The notes below the pieces were generated by a model that did not search any database, was not told the origin of the DNA, and saw only the letters and a list, made by a program, of their open reading frames with translations. Shown one piece after another: positions 11,563 through 25,465 of a DNA stretch of 64,000 nt. Both the position numbers and the translations under genes were made by a program. The stretch covers positions 37,799,501 through 37,863,500 of the forward strand of contig NC_090997.1 of NCBI RefSeq assembly GCF_041146395.1. Reading direction: 5' to 3'. Origin of the DNA: Eulemur rufifrons. Taxonomy: Eukaryota; Chordata; Mammalia; Primates; Lemuridae. The first letter of the stretch is position 1. Each line of letters opens with the position of its first letter.

Positions 11563-13050
11563 CTATAATCATTACTTTTACTGAACAGGAGTGTTAAAAC
11601 ATATAAAATCATTCAGGAAGTAGAATTCAGTCATACCAAATTACTTAACTGAACTTTTTAACTTTCCCTGCAGGTGCTTTAAAATTCCAAAAGATGGTTC
11701 TTTGGGAACTAAATTATTCATAAGTCATTTAAAATAAGTAGCAAATTTATAAACATACTAGTCAACATTAATAGCACTTAAAAAAACAGCATCTTTATAC
11801 TTAGATTTTAGTTCCTTTACTAAAATATATAATTATTCCCCATTGGTAGTACTTTAAAAAATATAATCTGGGCTCAAGAGATCAAAGTAACTACAGTATT
11901 TTGCATTAGTCCTGGTATAGAGTGATAAACATGTAGAGAGATGCAGGCATGGGGTTACTTTACTATTAAGTTGAGATATTAGGCGCCCTGAATAATATCA
12001 GAATATTATTCTTATTCCAGAAGTTCTCTTTCTATACATATAGTAAATGTAACTTAGTTATAAACATATTCTGTTTCTCAACTCTAGAGATGAAATTCTA
12101 GCTGCCTTAAATCCTTTAACATGGTGAGATATAAATAAATGATTAATAAATCGGTGCTTAATTTAGTTCAACTCTTGTACTTAATTTAATCTACCACTTT
12201 GGGCCTCCCCATGTTACTGTGGGCGTCAGGGTTGCCTGAGGACAGCACCCCTGAAACGTGAGGGAGCAGAACCATCTCTGCCGTTAGCTTTAACGACTTA
12301 ACTGCTAAGACGTTTCATGAATGATTAATCATTTCAGGAACACTAGAAATGCCAGACACTCAGCCATCAGGGAAAAGGATGCGTTTGTTCTTATTTCTTT
12401 CTCAAACACACACTCGAATTCAACATTCATTTTGTAAAAAGATATCCAGACCTCTTAAAACTAACTCTGAAGTTTAGGGAAAAAAATCTTCCTTATATTT
12501 TAATGTCGTGGTTTTTAAGGGGTGCCACCACAAGCAGGTGGCAGCAGCATTGGTGCCTTTTTGTCCTAACTTACACTGAAAACAGGGGGCAGGCCTGGGA
12601 TTGCCGTGGGATGACCTGTCCCTCTAGGAGAGCTCCAGAGCCAGACCACTCCCCTCAGAGGAGTGACAACAGACCTTTAAAATGTGTGGCTCGTCCCTTT
12701 CCACTGTGGCCCATGACCGAGAAGTGGAGTTTGCCACAGCTGACTAGACATCTTACCTTGCAACTTGCTAAAATCTAGAAGAGAACACAAGAGACTGGCC
12801 TGAGAAGATACAGCCATTCCAATTATAAAATAGGAAAAAAAAAAAAAAAAAATAGAGCCGAAAGTAACTTTATAAAAATGTAAGGATATCTCTAACTCCA
12901 AATAAATATGCTGATGCTATTCAAGTGAAAACTTCAAAAAATAATTTCTAAGGCTAGTATGATGTTTGCTCATGTGGTGCTTTCCTTTTAAATACAATCT
13001 CTTCCACACATATATTCTATGTGTCTCTGCACCATCATTTTATTAAGGCA
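11563..13050. other. Unclassified DNA
   Basis: No gene seen. 12200-12330 is a little richer in GC with a few CpGs, without any recognisable motif. A 17-base A-run lies at about 12835-12851. Confidence 0.35.
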
Positions 13051-13250
13051 GGTCATAATACCCAGCATTTATTGAGCCTTTCATATGTGCTTGGCACTCC
13101 ACAAAGTTCTTTATATTCATTATTTTGTTTAATCATTCCAAAAACCCTATGAAGTAAGAATATTAGTATTCCTAGTTAGATGAGAAACAAGCACAGAGCA
13201 CTAAAGCTGGAAAAAACATCAGAGCCAGGATTCAAATAGGCAGCAAGCAA
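13051..13250 (+). repeat. MIR SINE
   Basis: 'cagcatttattgagccttt', 'tgtgcttggcactccacaa', 'aaaccctatgaagtaag' and 'agagccaggattcaaat' give the full MIR order. Confidence 0.8.
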
Positions 13251-14728
13251 CTGAGTCAACATGTTGTCTGGACTCTTGGCACTCACCTACAAGTAGCTGC
13301 CATGATGCTAACTGCAGAAGTAGAAACTGAGTGCAGAGAATAAAGTTATCCTGACAACAAAACTCCAGTGTGCACTCTTTTTAAAGTGTTCTTTGTAGAC
13401 ATATGCAGCATGTGCTTGTGACAATTACAGTGGTGGAAAATTTACAGTCTATTAAGTAAAACTGGATGATTGAAATATTCCTTTCTATCTGGAAGAAAAA
13501 AAGTGCAGTAAGATGCCAGAGATGTCCAATTGGTGGCATTCCCTTAAATGAAATAAAAATAAATTCTACTTTAGTACCTGATTGTTTTGTAAGTCAGTAT
13601 GAATAACACTTTCTGAGGATAAAACATGTTAAATCTTTCAAAATGCAAGGATCAAGATCAGACATCCATACATGGATTAGTGTTAATTCCTAAGTCTTAG
13701 ACATGGAAATAAATAATGCATTTGAAGCATAGTTACACTGACTTCAGAATTATACTTTTTTGTTGTAAGTATAAAGAAAAACATCTGTACTTCATGATTA
13801 GATCCATATGATCCTGTTGACAGTGTTTGATATTTCTAAACCATCTTCTGAAGTACAAAGAAAATGTCTTTATAACATTTTATATTACAGGGGAAAAAAG
13901 ATATAAAGAATTAATTAATTAAAGTATTTCTGTGATTCTTCCCCCAAAAGCTTTATTTAGGCAGTTTCTGTTTACTCATTTTCCGTAGATCTGGGGAAAG
14001 AGATGTGAAAACCTTTACTTGCTCTTGTGCCTTGTCAACTGGCACTACATTCCAGTTTCACTTGAAAATGGGCCTGTTTTTATTAACCTATATTAAACTA
14101 ATTTATATTTTAAACTAGAAACTATATAAACTAAAATATATAATTTAAACTATATTAAAACTAATAAACTATATTAAAACAACAGTGAAGCCCAGAAGAG
14201 AATATTTTGTAGAATGTACAAGTAGAAGGGGGAGGTGTGAGGTTTGGGGGTGGGGGTGGAAGAACAGAGGACAGAGGGCCCTCACTGGCTAAGTAATCTT
14301 GTGACTTAGGACAAAACACTTAATATTCTCATTTTCTCACCATGATAGCATCTGTTTTTAGTTCTAAAGTGTAAAGAACAAAGACTATCTTTATTTCTGC
14401 TAGGAGAATGTGTTTCTTTTGAATGTGACTACCAGTTAGTATTAAATGTTACTATTATCCCCAGCACTGGGAGTTTTTCCTCTTTCCTGTCTTCATGGAG
14501 GTCTTTCAGTGATATATTTTTGTACATCTAATAAGGCCTAGTGGAAGTGTACAGTGCTTGGAGCTAAAAGATGAGAGTATTGCTCTATCCCTATCATATA
14601 AATAAAACCTCCACTTCTTCATTGTTAAAATTTTTAAAAAGGATAATCTCACCATAGGATTGTTTGTGTGAATTATATCAAGTAATATACGTGAAAAGCA
14701 CTTTGTAAACTCTAAAGTAAATATAATA
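13251..14728. other. Unclassified DNA
   Basis: No gene seen. 14090-14185 is AT-rich with a 16-base direct repeat (taaactatattaaaac at 14146 and 14165). 14225-14262 is G-rich on the + strand (three runs of five G). Confidence 0.4.
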
Positions 14729-14945
14729 AGAGGAGCTAACATTTATGTAGTGTTTATCATGTACAAGGCACCATTCCAAGCATTTGACATGTATTACCTC
14801 ATTCAATCCTCATAGCAACCCTATACAATAGGCATCATTATTATTTGTTAGTTCCATTTTATGTATGAGGAAAGAGGTGCAGAGAGGTTAAATGACTTGT
14901 CCACAGTCACAGAGATAGTGACAGAGTCAGTTTTGAAATCTATTC
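14729..14945 (+). repeat. MIR SINE
   Basis: 'gagctaacatttatgtagt', 'cacattcaatcctcatagc'-like text, 'gcagagaggttaaatgact' and 'cacagtcacagaga' mark a long, fairly well kept MIR. Confidence 0.85.
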
Positions 14946-16329
14946 ATATCTCCTATTTCAAGTGTTCTACATTGATTCTAAGTGGACTTATAGCTAAACC
15001 ATTTTGAAATCCAATCCCTGCCTGATTCTTCTCCCATTCAACTTATGTTTAATGGCAAATATGACTATAATAATGTTATATCAACATTAATATCAATAAA
15101 TATTACCCATAATTTCTGTATGCTTGAAACTGCAAAGTGCTTTATTGTGCATTTACATTGTTAATATGCCATAGATAAAACAGTCCTTCAGAGGTCTTGA
15201 GTCAGTGAGATCTGGAACCAATAGTGCATTTAGAAGACCCCTTTCCTACCAGTCAGGTAGCTGTGGAATAGGATTCAGGTGCCCACACCTTAGGCAGAAA
15301 ATTCTTTGTGCAGGGCTCACGTGGCAGGCTTCCTGCCCTGACTCCCGATTGCCATTCTGGTTCCCCATTGAATCTGGAACCTGACCCTTGCGTCCTGGCT
15401 GAGGATAATGGACAGTGGTTCCCCTTCCTTTGGAAATAACATCTAATTTCCTTTTGTGAATTTTCTTGCCTCACTGTGCAGTCCTTTTTAAGACTGAAAA
15501 ATCAAGATGCTGTTTTTTCCTAGTTGAGAGGTGTTCACGTTAAACAGGCTAAGCCATTTGGAAGCTCCGTCTCTGGAATGTGAATGCTGTGCAGAATCAC
15601 TGACATCAGTTGTAGCTCATTTGTTATCATAGCAATAGACTGATGAGATTGTTTAGCAGTTCTTGCTGTTAGGCCCCCAGAGCTACTAGCATTTTGTCTT
15701 TTACCAAACCTGATTCTCCACCTTCCCAGTTGAGTCTATGAGCTACCAGATTTTTTTTTTTTTTTTTTAAGCAATGGCATTGCTTTCTGCTTTAGTTAAC
15801 CAGAGACAGTTTCTGTAGCTTAGAACTGCTGATGCTTAACTAATATGGCCATTGAACTGCAGTCCTAGTATCCTTGTTCCTATGAGTGTCTTCTATGACA
15901 CAGCTAGAACATACTTGCAATATTTTCTTCCACTGGTCATCCCCGCATCCATTGACACATCATCCACCAGCTGGTAACTGTGTCAATTAAAATAGATCTA
16001 TGAATCAAAACTTTGTTAGTCACTTTGCACTAAAGGCCACTACACCTTGAAGCATAAGTTGCCATGCCCTCACCATCTCCCAATCTGACCTGTCTGGACT
16101 GAACTTGAATTCTGCATGGCCCTTAGACCTTGTAACTTTAAATAATCAACAATTTCACTGGCAGTTCACCCTAATCCTGTGGGCAGAGATCAGATGTACC
16201 ACCTCCTACCCTTGGATCTTGCAATCCAAGAACATATAGGAACTCATGAGAGAAACACACCATTTGCCCATTGATCTATCATTAATAGCGTCTTTTTTTT
16301 TAACTAAGAAAACCCCTTGGTACTGTCCA
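14946..16329. other. Unclassified DNA
   Basis: No gene or clear repeat. There is an 18-base T-run at about 15751-15768. The frame at 15253-15474 (- strand) resembles no known protein. Confidence 0.35.
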
Positions 16330-16412
16330 GTTAATTGCCGTCATTTTATAGATGATAAAACAGGTGTCAGAAAGATTAAGCAGTAAGCCCTCATCACACA
16401 CTTAGTTGATTG
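16330..16412 (+). repeat. MIR fragment
   Basis: 'cattttatagatgataaaa' to 'agcagtaagccctcatca' looks like the MIR 3' core. Confidence 0.45.
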
Positions 16413-16474
16413 GCTGAACTAATACTACAGTTTTCTTTTTTAATTAATGTAGGTAAACTTGATAATGGTCACTA

Positions 16475-16925
<451 letters not shown>

Positions 16926-16933
16926 ATTGTTGA

Positions 16934-17562
16934 CTTACATTACTATATTAATTTTTAAACTTACTATTGGTTTCCTCATTCTCACACATGGGAGTTAGAA
17001 AGGTTGGAGCATATTCTGCAATGTCGATCAGTTTTCCAAATTGTGAATGATCTGCACACAAGTAGGTGAGTGAATATAAGTCTGAAGCACTTACTATGAA
17101 TTCTAGGTTAGGCAATTCTCCTTTCTTTTCCTTCAGAGTCAATAACTGAATACAGATCTGCAAATCTAGAAATTTGGGCAGATGTATTCTGTCATATAGT
17201 TATGTTTCTAGATGCTGTTGCCTATGTGAAGAATGAGTTGAAATTTAGAAAGTGGTTTGCTGTAGGAAAAAGTAAGTAATTGTGGGTAGATATAAATCAA
17301 ATAACAGTACAAAGGTACATTAAGTTCATCATTGATTAAGCTGACTTTGTGTCCTGATGAAAAACCTTATCTCCATGTATAAAATTATTTTTGTGGTAAA
17401 ATATATTCCATTTTCCAGTTATTCTCCTTACAAATGAACTTCTGTGTACCAACTCATGTGTGATAATATAAACTGTCAATAGAAACTTCAGACTGTTTCC
17501 GCCCTTGACAACGATCACTTGTTACAGTTTTTAACTAGGTTACTAAAAAACAGTTCAGCGTC
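16934..17562. other. Unclassified DNA
   Basis: Nothing recognisable. Small - strand frames (16948-17163, 17336-17518) show no family resemblance. Confidence 0.4.
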
Positions 17563-17575
17563 AAGAGTTGTATAG
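17563..17575 (+). repeat. Left target-site duplication of the outer L1
   Basis: aagagttgtatag, exactly repeated at 26791-26803. It fixes the left edge of the outer L1. Confidence 0.9.
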
Positions 17576-18049
17576 GGATGGAGAGAGCCAAGATGACCAA
17601 CTACAGATATTACTTATCTGACTGTCCCAGCTGGAAGATAGAATATTGGACTAAGGAGAGAAGCGAGGAGTAGCAGCTCAGGTATGGATCACAGAGACAG
17701 ACAACAGGGACATCTGGGGACCCCACGAAGAAAAATGGTGAAGCTGAAAAAGAAGAAATAGAGAGGAGAAGATAGCAGCACAAATCAAACCCAGAAAGGG
17801 TCAGAGCCCAGTGAAAGGGTAAGGGACGGGTTCCCCTCGCCCCATCTACATGACTTCAGTGAACAGCCAGACACAAAGTAATTGAAGGCAATTCTACCAT
17901 CCATGAGCCCAGGCGTGGCAAATAATAGGAATAGTGGGGTGAACCACTGAACCCCAGGATTTCGGGTGTACATAAGGGACACCCAAGGGGAGAATGCCAT
18001 GATAGACAGTCAAGGACAAGGAACAAAAAAAAAAAAAAGAGGAACAAAC

Positions 18050-18620
18050 AAAGCCTATAAGAAATATGGGATTATGTAAAGAGGCCTACCATAATAATCA
18101 TAGGCATCTCTGAGGGTGAAGAAGAAAATATACAAAGATTAGAAAACCTATTTGAGGAAATAATTGAGGAACACTTCCCTGGTTTTGCTAGAAATTTAGA
18201 TATTCAGGTACAAGAAGCTCAATGGATTCCAGATAGATGCATCGCAAAGAGGTAATCATCGTGACACATAGTCATCAGACTGGCCAAAGTTAACACAAAG
18301 GAGGAACTCTTATCAGCCATAAGGTGAAAACATCAGGTAACACACAAAGGAAAACCTATCAGACTAATGGCAGATTTCGCAACTGAGACTGTAAAAGCCA
18401 AAAGGGATTGGGGCCCCATTCTCCGCATTTTCAAAGAGAGTAATGCCCAGCCTAGAATTTTGTAACCTCCAAAACTAAGTTTCTTAAATGAGGAAGAAAT
18501 AAAGACTTTCTCAAACAAGAAAACACTGAGGGAATTTGTCAACACTGGACCTGCCCTGAAGGAAGTACTCAAAACTGTATTATACATGTATCAGTATGAT
18601 AGACACCCACCAGTGTAAAA
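18050..18620 (+). pseudogene. L1 ORF1 remnant (outer L1)
   Basis: Translation with shifts gives 'IIIIGISEGEEENIQRLENL', 'HFPGFARNLDIQVQEAQWI', 'HIVIRLAKVNTKEELLSAI' and 'KGKPIRLMADFATETV', the RNA-recognition and C-terminal domains of ORF1p, the RNA-binding trimer that coats L1 RNA. The N-terminal coiled coil is missing: an A-rich stretch (18027-18039) joins the 5' UTR straight to the middle of ORF1. In-frame stops are present, so it is dead. Confidence 0.8.
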
Positions 18621-18729
18621 TCATCCAAAGTGAAAGCTCAAGCTTATATACCATAATGGCTCAAGAGTAAAACAAAGCAATAAGGTTCCACTCCAAAGGA
18701 TAAACAGAAATCCACCCCACCTATCAATT

Positions 18730-21700
18730 CTTTCAATAAATGTGAATGGATTGAATTCCCCACACAAGAGACAGTGGCTGGATTAATAGATTAAGAAAAA
18801 AACAAAAACAAAAAAAAAGAAGCCAAGTATTTGCTGTCTCCAGAAAGCACATCTAACCCACATGGACTTATTCAGACCCAAGGTAAAGGAATGTAAAACA
18901 ATATTTCATGCAAATGGAAACTAAAACAAAGCTGTTGTAGCCATTCTCGTATCAGATAACATAGATTTCAAATCAACAATAGTAAAGAAAGACAAAGATG
19001 GCCATTATATAATGGTATAGGGAACAATTCAACAGGAAGACATAACAAACCAAAATAATTATGCACTTAAATACAGGTACACCCAGATTCATAAAGCAAA
19101 GCCTACTAGATCTAAGTAATAAACAGTAGCATCATAATAGCTGGGGACTTCAACACCCCACTGACAGAACAGGACAGACTCTCCAAGCAAAAATAAAGAA
19201 GCTTTAATGGAACTGTAGAACAAATAGGCATAACAGACATTTACAGAACATTTACCCAAAAACTACAGAATATACATTCTTCTCATCAGCACATGGGACA
19301 TTCTCTAAGATTGATCACATTTTAGGCCACAATACATGTCTCAGCAAATTTAAAAAAAAAAATAGAAATTATATCATGTATCTTCTCAGATCACAGTGGA
19401 ATAAAATTAGAAATCAGTTCTAACAGAAACTCTAAACTCTACACAAAGTCATGGTAATTAACCTAATGCTGAACAATTATTGGGTCAATGTGGAAATCAA
19501 TATGGAATTCAAAAGATTCCTTGAACTAAATCACAAAGACGACACATTTTATCTAAATCTGTGAGATTCAGCAAAGCAGTTCTAAGGAAAATCCATAGCC
19601 ATAAACCTACATCCAAAACACAGAAAGATCACAAATCAATAATCTAATGAATCATATCAAGGAATTTGAAAAGGGGAAGACCAAACCAATTCTATACCCA
19701 GTAGAAGAAAAGGAATCATTAAAGTTGGAGCAGAACTAAAGGAAATCAAGAACAAATGAATTACACAGAAGACTGATGAAACAACAAGTTGATTCTTTGA
19801 AATGATAAACAAAATCAGTAGACTTCTCAGTTGGTTAACCAGAAACAGAAATGAAAAGACCCTAATAAGCTCAATCAGAAATGAAAATGGAGATATTACA
19901 ATTGATACCACAGAAATACACAATATCATCTCTAAATACTATAAATATCTCTATGCACATAAATTTGAAAATGATGAGAAAATGGACAAATTCTCAGAAA
20001 CACCCAATCTCCCTAGACTCAATCAGGAAGAAATAGAACTCCTGAACAGACCAAAATTGAGTAAAGAAGTTGGAGCAGTGATAAACTCTTCCAAGAAAAA
20101 AACGTCCTAGACTGGCTGGTTTCATAGACAAATTTTACCAGACCTACAAGAAAGAATTTGTACCCATACTGAAGAAATTATTTTACAACATCGAGAAGGA
20201 AGGACTCCTCCCAACTCATTTAATGAAGCCAATATCAGCTTGATCCCAAAGCCAGGAAAGGACACAACAAAAAAAGAAAACCATATACCAATATCACTTA
20301 TGAATACAGATGTAAAAATTCTCAATAAAATTCAACAAATTCAGCAGCACATGAAAAAAATAATCCAGTATGACCAAGTGGGCTTCATTCCAGGATACAA
20401 GGATGGTTCAACATACATAAATCCATAAATGTGATTTGCCACATAAACAGAAGCAAAAATAAAAAATGATCATCTGAATAGATGCAGAAATAACATTTGA
20501 CAAAATTAAACATACTTTTATGATAAATACACTTAATGGGCATAGATGAGACTTACCTCAAAATGATAAAAGCCATATACAACAAACACACAGCCAACAT
20601 CATAATGAATGGAGAAAAATTGAAAGCATTCCCACTTAGAACTAGAACTAGACAAGGTTACCTTCTATCACCCACTACTATTCAACAGAGTGCTGGAAGT
20701 CCTAGCCAGAGCAATAAGACAAGAGAAGGAAATCAAGGGTATCCAAATGGGGGCAGAAGAGGTCAAACTATCACTCTTTGCTAATGATATGATCTTATAT
20801 ATAGAAGACCCAAAAATTCTGGTAAGACACTCCTGGAATTGATAAATAAACTCAACAAATTCTCAAGTTATAAAATTAATGTACATAAATCAGTAGCATT
20901 TCTGTACACCAACAACAGTCAAGATGAGAATCAAACCAAAGACTCAATACCTTTTTCAATAACAACAAAGAAAATAAAATACCTAGGAATATATTTAACC
21001 AAGGTGGTGAAAGATCTCTAAAAGGATACCTGTGAATCACTGAGGAAAGAAATCACAAAGGATGTAAACAAATGGCAAAAGATATCATTCTCATGGATGG
21101 GCAGAATCAACATTGTTAAAATATCTATACTACCCAAAATGTTTTACATACTCATTGCAATTCCCATTAAAATATCAACGTCATTTCTCATAGATCTAGA
21201 AAAAATAATTCTATGGGTTATGGAGAACCAGAAAAGAGCCTGAATTACCAAAGCAATCTTAAACAAAAAGAACAAATTGAGAAGCATTACTTTGCCAGAC
21301 TTCAAGCTATACTACAGGGGCATAGTAACCACAGTGACATAGACTGATTGATGAGAACATAGAACCCATATATAAAATCATCTTCATATGGCCATCTGAT
21401 CTTTGACAAAGCAAACAACAACATACACTGGGGAAAAGATTCCCTATTCAATAAATGGTGCTGGGATAATTAGATAGCCACATGTAAAAGAATGAAACAG
21501 GATCTGCACCTCACACCATTCACAAAAATTTATTCAAGATGGATAATAGACTTGAAACCAGGACATGAAACTATAAGAATTCTAGAAGAAAATGTTGAAA
21601 AAGCTCTATTAGATATCAGCTTTGGCAAAGAATTTATGAAGAGGATCCCAAAGGCAATCACAGCAACAACAAAAATTAATAAATGGAACTTGATTAGATT

Positions 21701-21936
21701 AAAAGACTTCAGCACAGCCAAGAAAATGATCAATAGAGCAAATGGACAACCTACAGAATGGGAGAAAATATTTGCATGCTATACATCTGATGAAGGGCTA
21801 ATAACCAAAATCTACAAAAACTCAAGCAAATCAGCAAAAAAAAAAAAAAAACCACATCCTATTAAAAAGTGGGCAAAAGACATAAATAGAAGCTTCTCAA
21901 AAGAAGATAGACTAATGGCCAATAAACATATGAAAA
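18730..21936 (+). pseudogene. L1 ORF2 remnant (outer L1), endonuclease and RT
   Basis: ORF2p makes the nick and copies the L1 RNA. The endonuclease motifs GDFNTP (19143-19160) and SKIDHILGH (19314-19340) are readable. The linker and RT follow, with 'NKISRLLSWLTRNRNEKT', '[16 protein letters not shown]' and '[13 protein letters not shown]'. The RT active-site box reads FAND (20777-20788) in place of FADD, so one catalytic Asp has been lost. The C-terminal part ('FSTAKKMINRANGQPTEWEK') is open from 21492 into the next element. Several frameshifts and stops occur. The ORF continues after the inner insertion at 25703. Confidence 0.85.
21924..21936 (+). repeat. Left target-site duplication of the inner L1
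   Basis: aaacatatgaaaa, exactly repeated at 25690-25702. Outer ORF2 sequence is continuous if one copy and everything between are removed. Confidence 0.92.
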
Positions 21937-23839
21937 GGAGGGGGGTTAAAAATGGCAAAATAGAAGTGACCTCCTGGCTCTCTGCTCCCAGAGAAAGAGG
22001 TGAAGAACTCAGATGGCTACTCATGAGTGGACACTCCCCCACAAGAACAGCATTGTGAAACTGCAGAGAAACAGTGTGGGACACAACACAGGGAAAAAAA
22101 AAAAAAAAAAAGCGAATGGGAGATACAATCACAAAGTCTGGAGAGTGTGAAATAAACAATAGAGAATGGAGCGTGGGATGGCTGCACCCGCCTAGCCAGT
22201 GAGTGAAGTGGGGTCTGACCAACAGGAGAACGTCTTGCTCCCCCACTGACCTCCACACCCACTCAGACAGGGATGTCCCTGAAGTCAGTGCAAAATCACA
22301 GCATGAGGTGGCAGCATCTGGGGAGAGGGGGCAATAGCGGGAAACATCTTGGACTCCCCGGTGCTCTGTGCTAGAACTGCATTGGGCAGGAGAGGGACTG
22401 GTCTGAGCTACCGATGGAGGGAGTTAGGAGACAGGCACCTTGCCTCTGGTGGTCAGCAGGTCCAGAACAAAGGAGGTGAACACTGAAAAGGGGGCTCTAC
22501 CCTGGAAACCGCTGATGGTTAGGCCGGCTCAGGGCAGGTCAGAAAGAGCAACACCTCCCCAGACAGGCGCGAGATTGCAGTATGGTGACACACAACGGAC
22601 AGCAGGCATCCTATTGACTCAGCTCCCCAATCTGGCATTCACCAACTCCTGAACAGTCACCCTCAACACTAGCGCTCTGCGGGTGGTCGGCTGCCATTTG
22701 GGGATCCACAACCCAGATGCTGTGGCCTACTATGGTTTCGGGCAGCACCCCTTCTCCAGCCAGGAGACTCACCCCGGGTGCAACAGGCTCTGCCCTTCCA
22801 CAACCTATGGTCTGCTAGCTGGGCCTGTATCAATGGGCAAATTCTGAGTGCTTACCCACAATGCTAGTTCCTCAACCATGGGAGGCTACCACCTGCGGGA
22901 TTCTCAGGCACTGGGGAGCTGGGCAGTCTCGGGCATCACCCCTTCCCTAGTGCAGCGACTTTCACACTGAGAGTGGTGGGCTCTACCCCTGGAGGTAGAA
23001 AGAAGCAAGAAAAGCCACTTTCCCTGTGTGACTGACATGAATTTGCAGGGCCTTGTCACAGATCAATAACTGACAGCCCAGGGATTTGGCCTGCAAGACC
23101 GACTTAGGTCATCTAATAAGATCATAACTCTAGGGCCTGCTCTTCACATCTGGGTGGCTGGCAACAGTGGGGTTCATGGTCAGGAAAGGAAAATCCTGGC
23201 CAGAGGCCACAGCAGGTGCACCAAGTAACCCCTCCCATCAGAAGCAGCCTCCCAAGTGTGGTGGAAGAACCCTGAATAACATATTAACAGCTCCCCCTAG
23301 CAGCAGATCAAGCAACCATGGAAGAACGCACATCCAGGCTGGTAGGCAGCAGCTGTAATCTGCCTTGCCCCACCACCACTTTAAGGGGGAATAGGGTCCA
23401 AGTAACCTTAGGAGTGGCAAGACCCTTCCTAAAGATCGGGGCATTAGTATTCCTCACCTGGGGACCAGAAACTAACACAGAGGAAGCAGATTACCTCGAT
23501 AACTGGCTCCTCCACACAATCCACAACCAATGACAGAGGGTAACCCGATAGCTTAACACAGTGCCCTCCATCTCAAGCTATTAGAGGGCAGTAGAGTTAT
23601 ACACTCAGGTGTGATTCACCACGTGGGAGCTTAAGCTGGGGGACCAAACTCACTAATCTCCACTGGCAAGAAAGAGGTAAAGACAACAGGTCAGAGGTAA
23701 CCCAACTTGCCAAAATACCTCTAAGACAATACAAGACCAGCATGCCTACTCCCACCACTCTCAAAGAATGTCCCTTAGGGTCTTGAAGTTAAGGCCACAA
23801 ACCAGTCCTAGCACTCCAAGTTCTCAATCAATTACACTG
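21937..23839 (+). promoter_or_regulatory. 5' UTR of the inner L1
   Basis: About 1.9 kb, clearly richer in GC than the window, with gene-free text such as 'ctctgctcccagagaaag' and 'gggatccacaacccagatg'. In L1s this region holds the internal promoter. The open frames in it (22017-22262 -, 22440-22652 +, 23167-23358 +) are not conserved proteins. Confidence 0.65.
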
Positions 23840-24823
23840 ATGAGAAAGAACCAGAAAAGGCAAATGGAAGATGAAAGAGCAGAGAGAAAAGTCACCCCCC
23901 CCAAAAAAATCATGAGACCTTCAAAATTGGATATTAATTTAAATGAAATGATTACAGTCACAGAGGAAGAATTCCAAATATAGATTGTAAGGAAACTCAA
24001 TGGAATTGAAGAGAAAACATAAAGAAGCCATGAGAATAAAACAAGAATGAAAAATTCTCTAAGGAAATTGAAATATTATGAAAAAACGAAACAGAAATCT
24101 TAGAAATGAAAGAGGCATTCAAGGAACTTCAAAAACACAGTGGAAAGCCTTAAAAATAGAATGGATCATGCAGAGGAAAGAATCTCAGAGCTTGAAGATA
24201 ATGTCTATGTGCTAAACAAATCAGAGGAAGAAAAAGAACACAGAAGCAAGACATAAGAGCAGAACATAGAAGAAATGAGGCATTATGTAAAGAAACCACA
24301 TATAACAATTATAGGCATCCCAGAGAGAGAAGAAGAAAATACACAATGGCTGAAACATCTATTTCTTGGAACACTGGAGGAAAATATGCCTGGCCTGGCC
24401 AGAAACCTACATATCCGGATACAAGAAGCACACAGAACTCCTGGGAGACTAACCATGAAGAGGCTATGTCACATAATTATCAGACTGGCCAAAATAAACA
24501 TGAAAGAGGCAATCCTTTGAGCAGTAAGACGAAAACAACAGATAACCTACAAAGGAAAACCTATCAGACTAACTGCAGACTTCTCAAATGAAACCCTGCA
24601 AGCCGGAAGGGACTGGGGACCCATCCTCAATCTTCTAAAACAGAATAATGGCCAACCTAGAATTCTCTACCCGGCAAAACTAAGTTTGATCTATGAGGAA
24701 GAAATGAAAACTGTCCCAGATAAGCAATCACTGATGGAATTTGCGAAGACCAGACCTGCTCTGCAGGAAGTACTCAGACCTGCATTATACACTGAACAAC
24801 ACAACAGACATCCACCAAATTAA
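23840..24823 (+). pseudogene. L1 ORF1 remnant (inner L1)
   Basis: It starts at ATG 23840 (MRKNQKRQMEDERAERK) and would end at TAA 24821-24823, about 327 codons, near the usual 338 of primate ORF1p. Stops (the first at 23981-23983) and frameshifts break it. The order is complete: a lysine-rich N-terminus, a coiled coil ('MDHAEERISELEDNVYVLN'), the RNA-recognition domain ('ITIIGIPEREEENTQWLKHL') and the C-terminal domain ('QITYKGKPIRLTADFSNETL', 'ALQEVLRPALYTEQ'). It would have coated RNA when intact. Confidence 0.85.
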
Positions 24824-24837
24824 AATCATTCAAGACT

Positions 24838-25410
24838 TAAAGTCCAGCAAACATATAAAAAAGTTATCAGCATCTCTAATCATTAGGAAAATGCAAATCA
24901 AAACCACAGTAAGATGCCACCTAACTCCAGTGAGAATGGCCTCTATCAAAAATTCCCAAAACAACAAATGCTGGCATCGATGTGGAGAGACTAGAACACT
25001 CTGACACTGCTGGTGGGACTGCAAATTAGTACAACACCTTTGGAAAGTAATTTGGAGATATCTCAAAGAGCTAAAAATAGAAACACCATTTGATCCAGCA
25101 ATCCCACTACTAGACATCTATGCAAAGGAAAAAAAGACATTCTAAAATAAAGACATCTGCACTCAAATGTTTATAGCAGCACAATTTATAATTTCAAAGA
25201 TGTAGAAACAACCCAAATGCCCATCAATACATGACTGGATTAATAAAATGTGGTATATGTATATCATGGAATACTACTCAGCTATAAAAAACAATGGTGA
25301 TCTAGCACTTCTTATATTATCCTGGACAGAGATTGATCCTATCCTTCGAAGTGAGGTATCACAAGGATGGAAAAACATGCACCACATGTACTCACCATCA
25401 AACTGGTATT
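24838..25410 (+). pseudogene. L1 ORF2 C-terminal remnant (inner L1)
   Basis: Read with breaks, 'SASLIIRKMQIKTTVRCHL', 'TPVRMASIKNSQNNKCWH' and later 'FDPAIPLLDIYAKE'-type text match the very end of L1 ORF2, normally after the RT and cysteine-rich parts. It follows the ORF1 stop almost directly, replacing the first roughly 3 kb of ORF2. Confidence 0.85.
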
Positions 25411-25465
25411 AATTGATCAACACTAAGGTGCTCATGTGGTAGTAATACTCATTGGGTGCCGGTCA

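Noticed and set aside
12503..12778. 91-codon + strand frame
   Set aside because: No recognisable domain, no splice sites or promoter; composition like non-coding DNA.
14225..14262. Possible G-quadruplex in unique DNA
   Set aside because: Only three clear runs of three or more G; the fourth is two bases.
21492..22058. 188-codon open frame, the longest in the window
   Set aside because: It is the ORF2 C-terminus of the outer L1 running through the insertion point at 21937 into the 5' UTR of the inner L1; a chance fusion.
22017..22262. Cysteine- and phenylalanine-rich - strand frames (also 21812-22258)
   Set aside because: Antisense to an L1 5' UTR with a simple A-run; no family.
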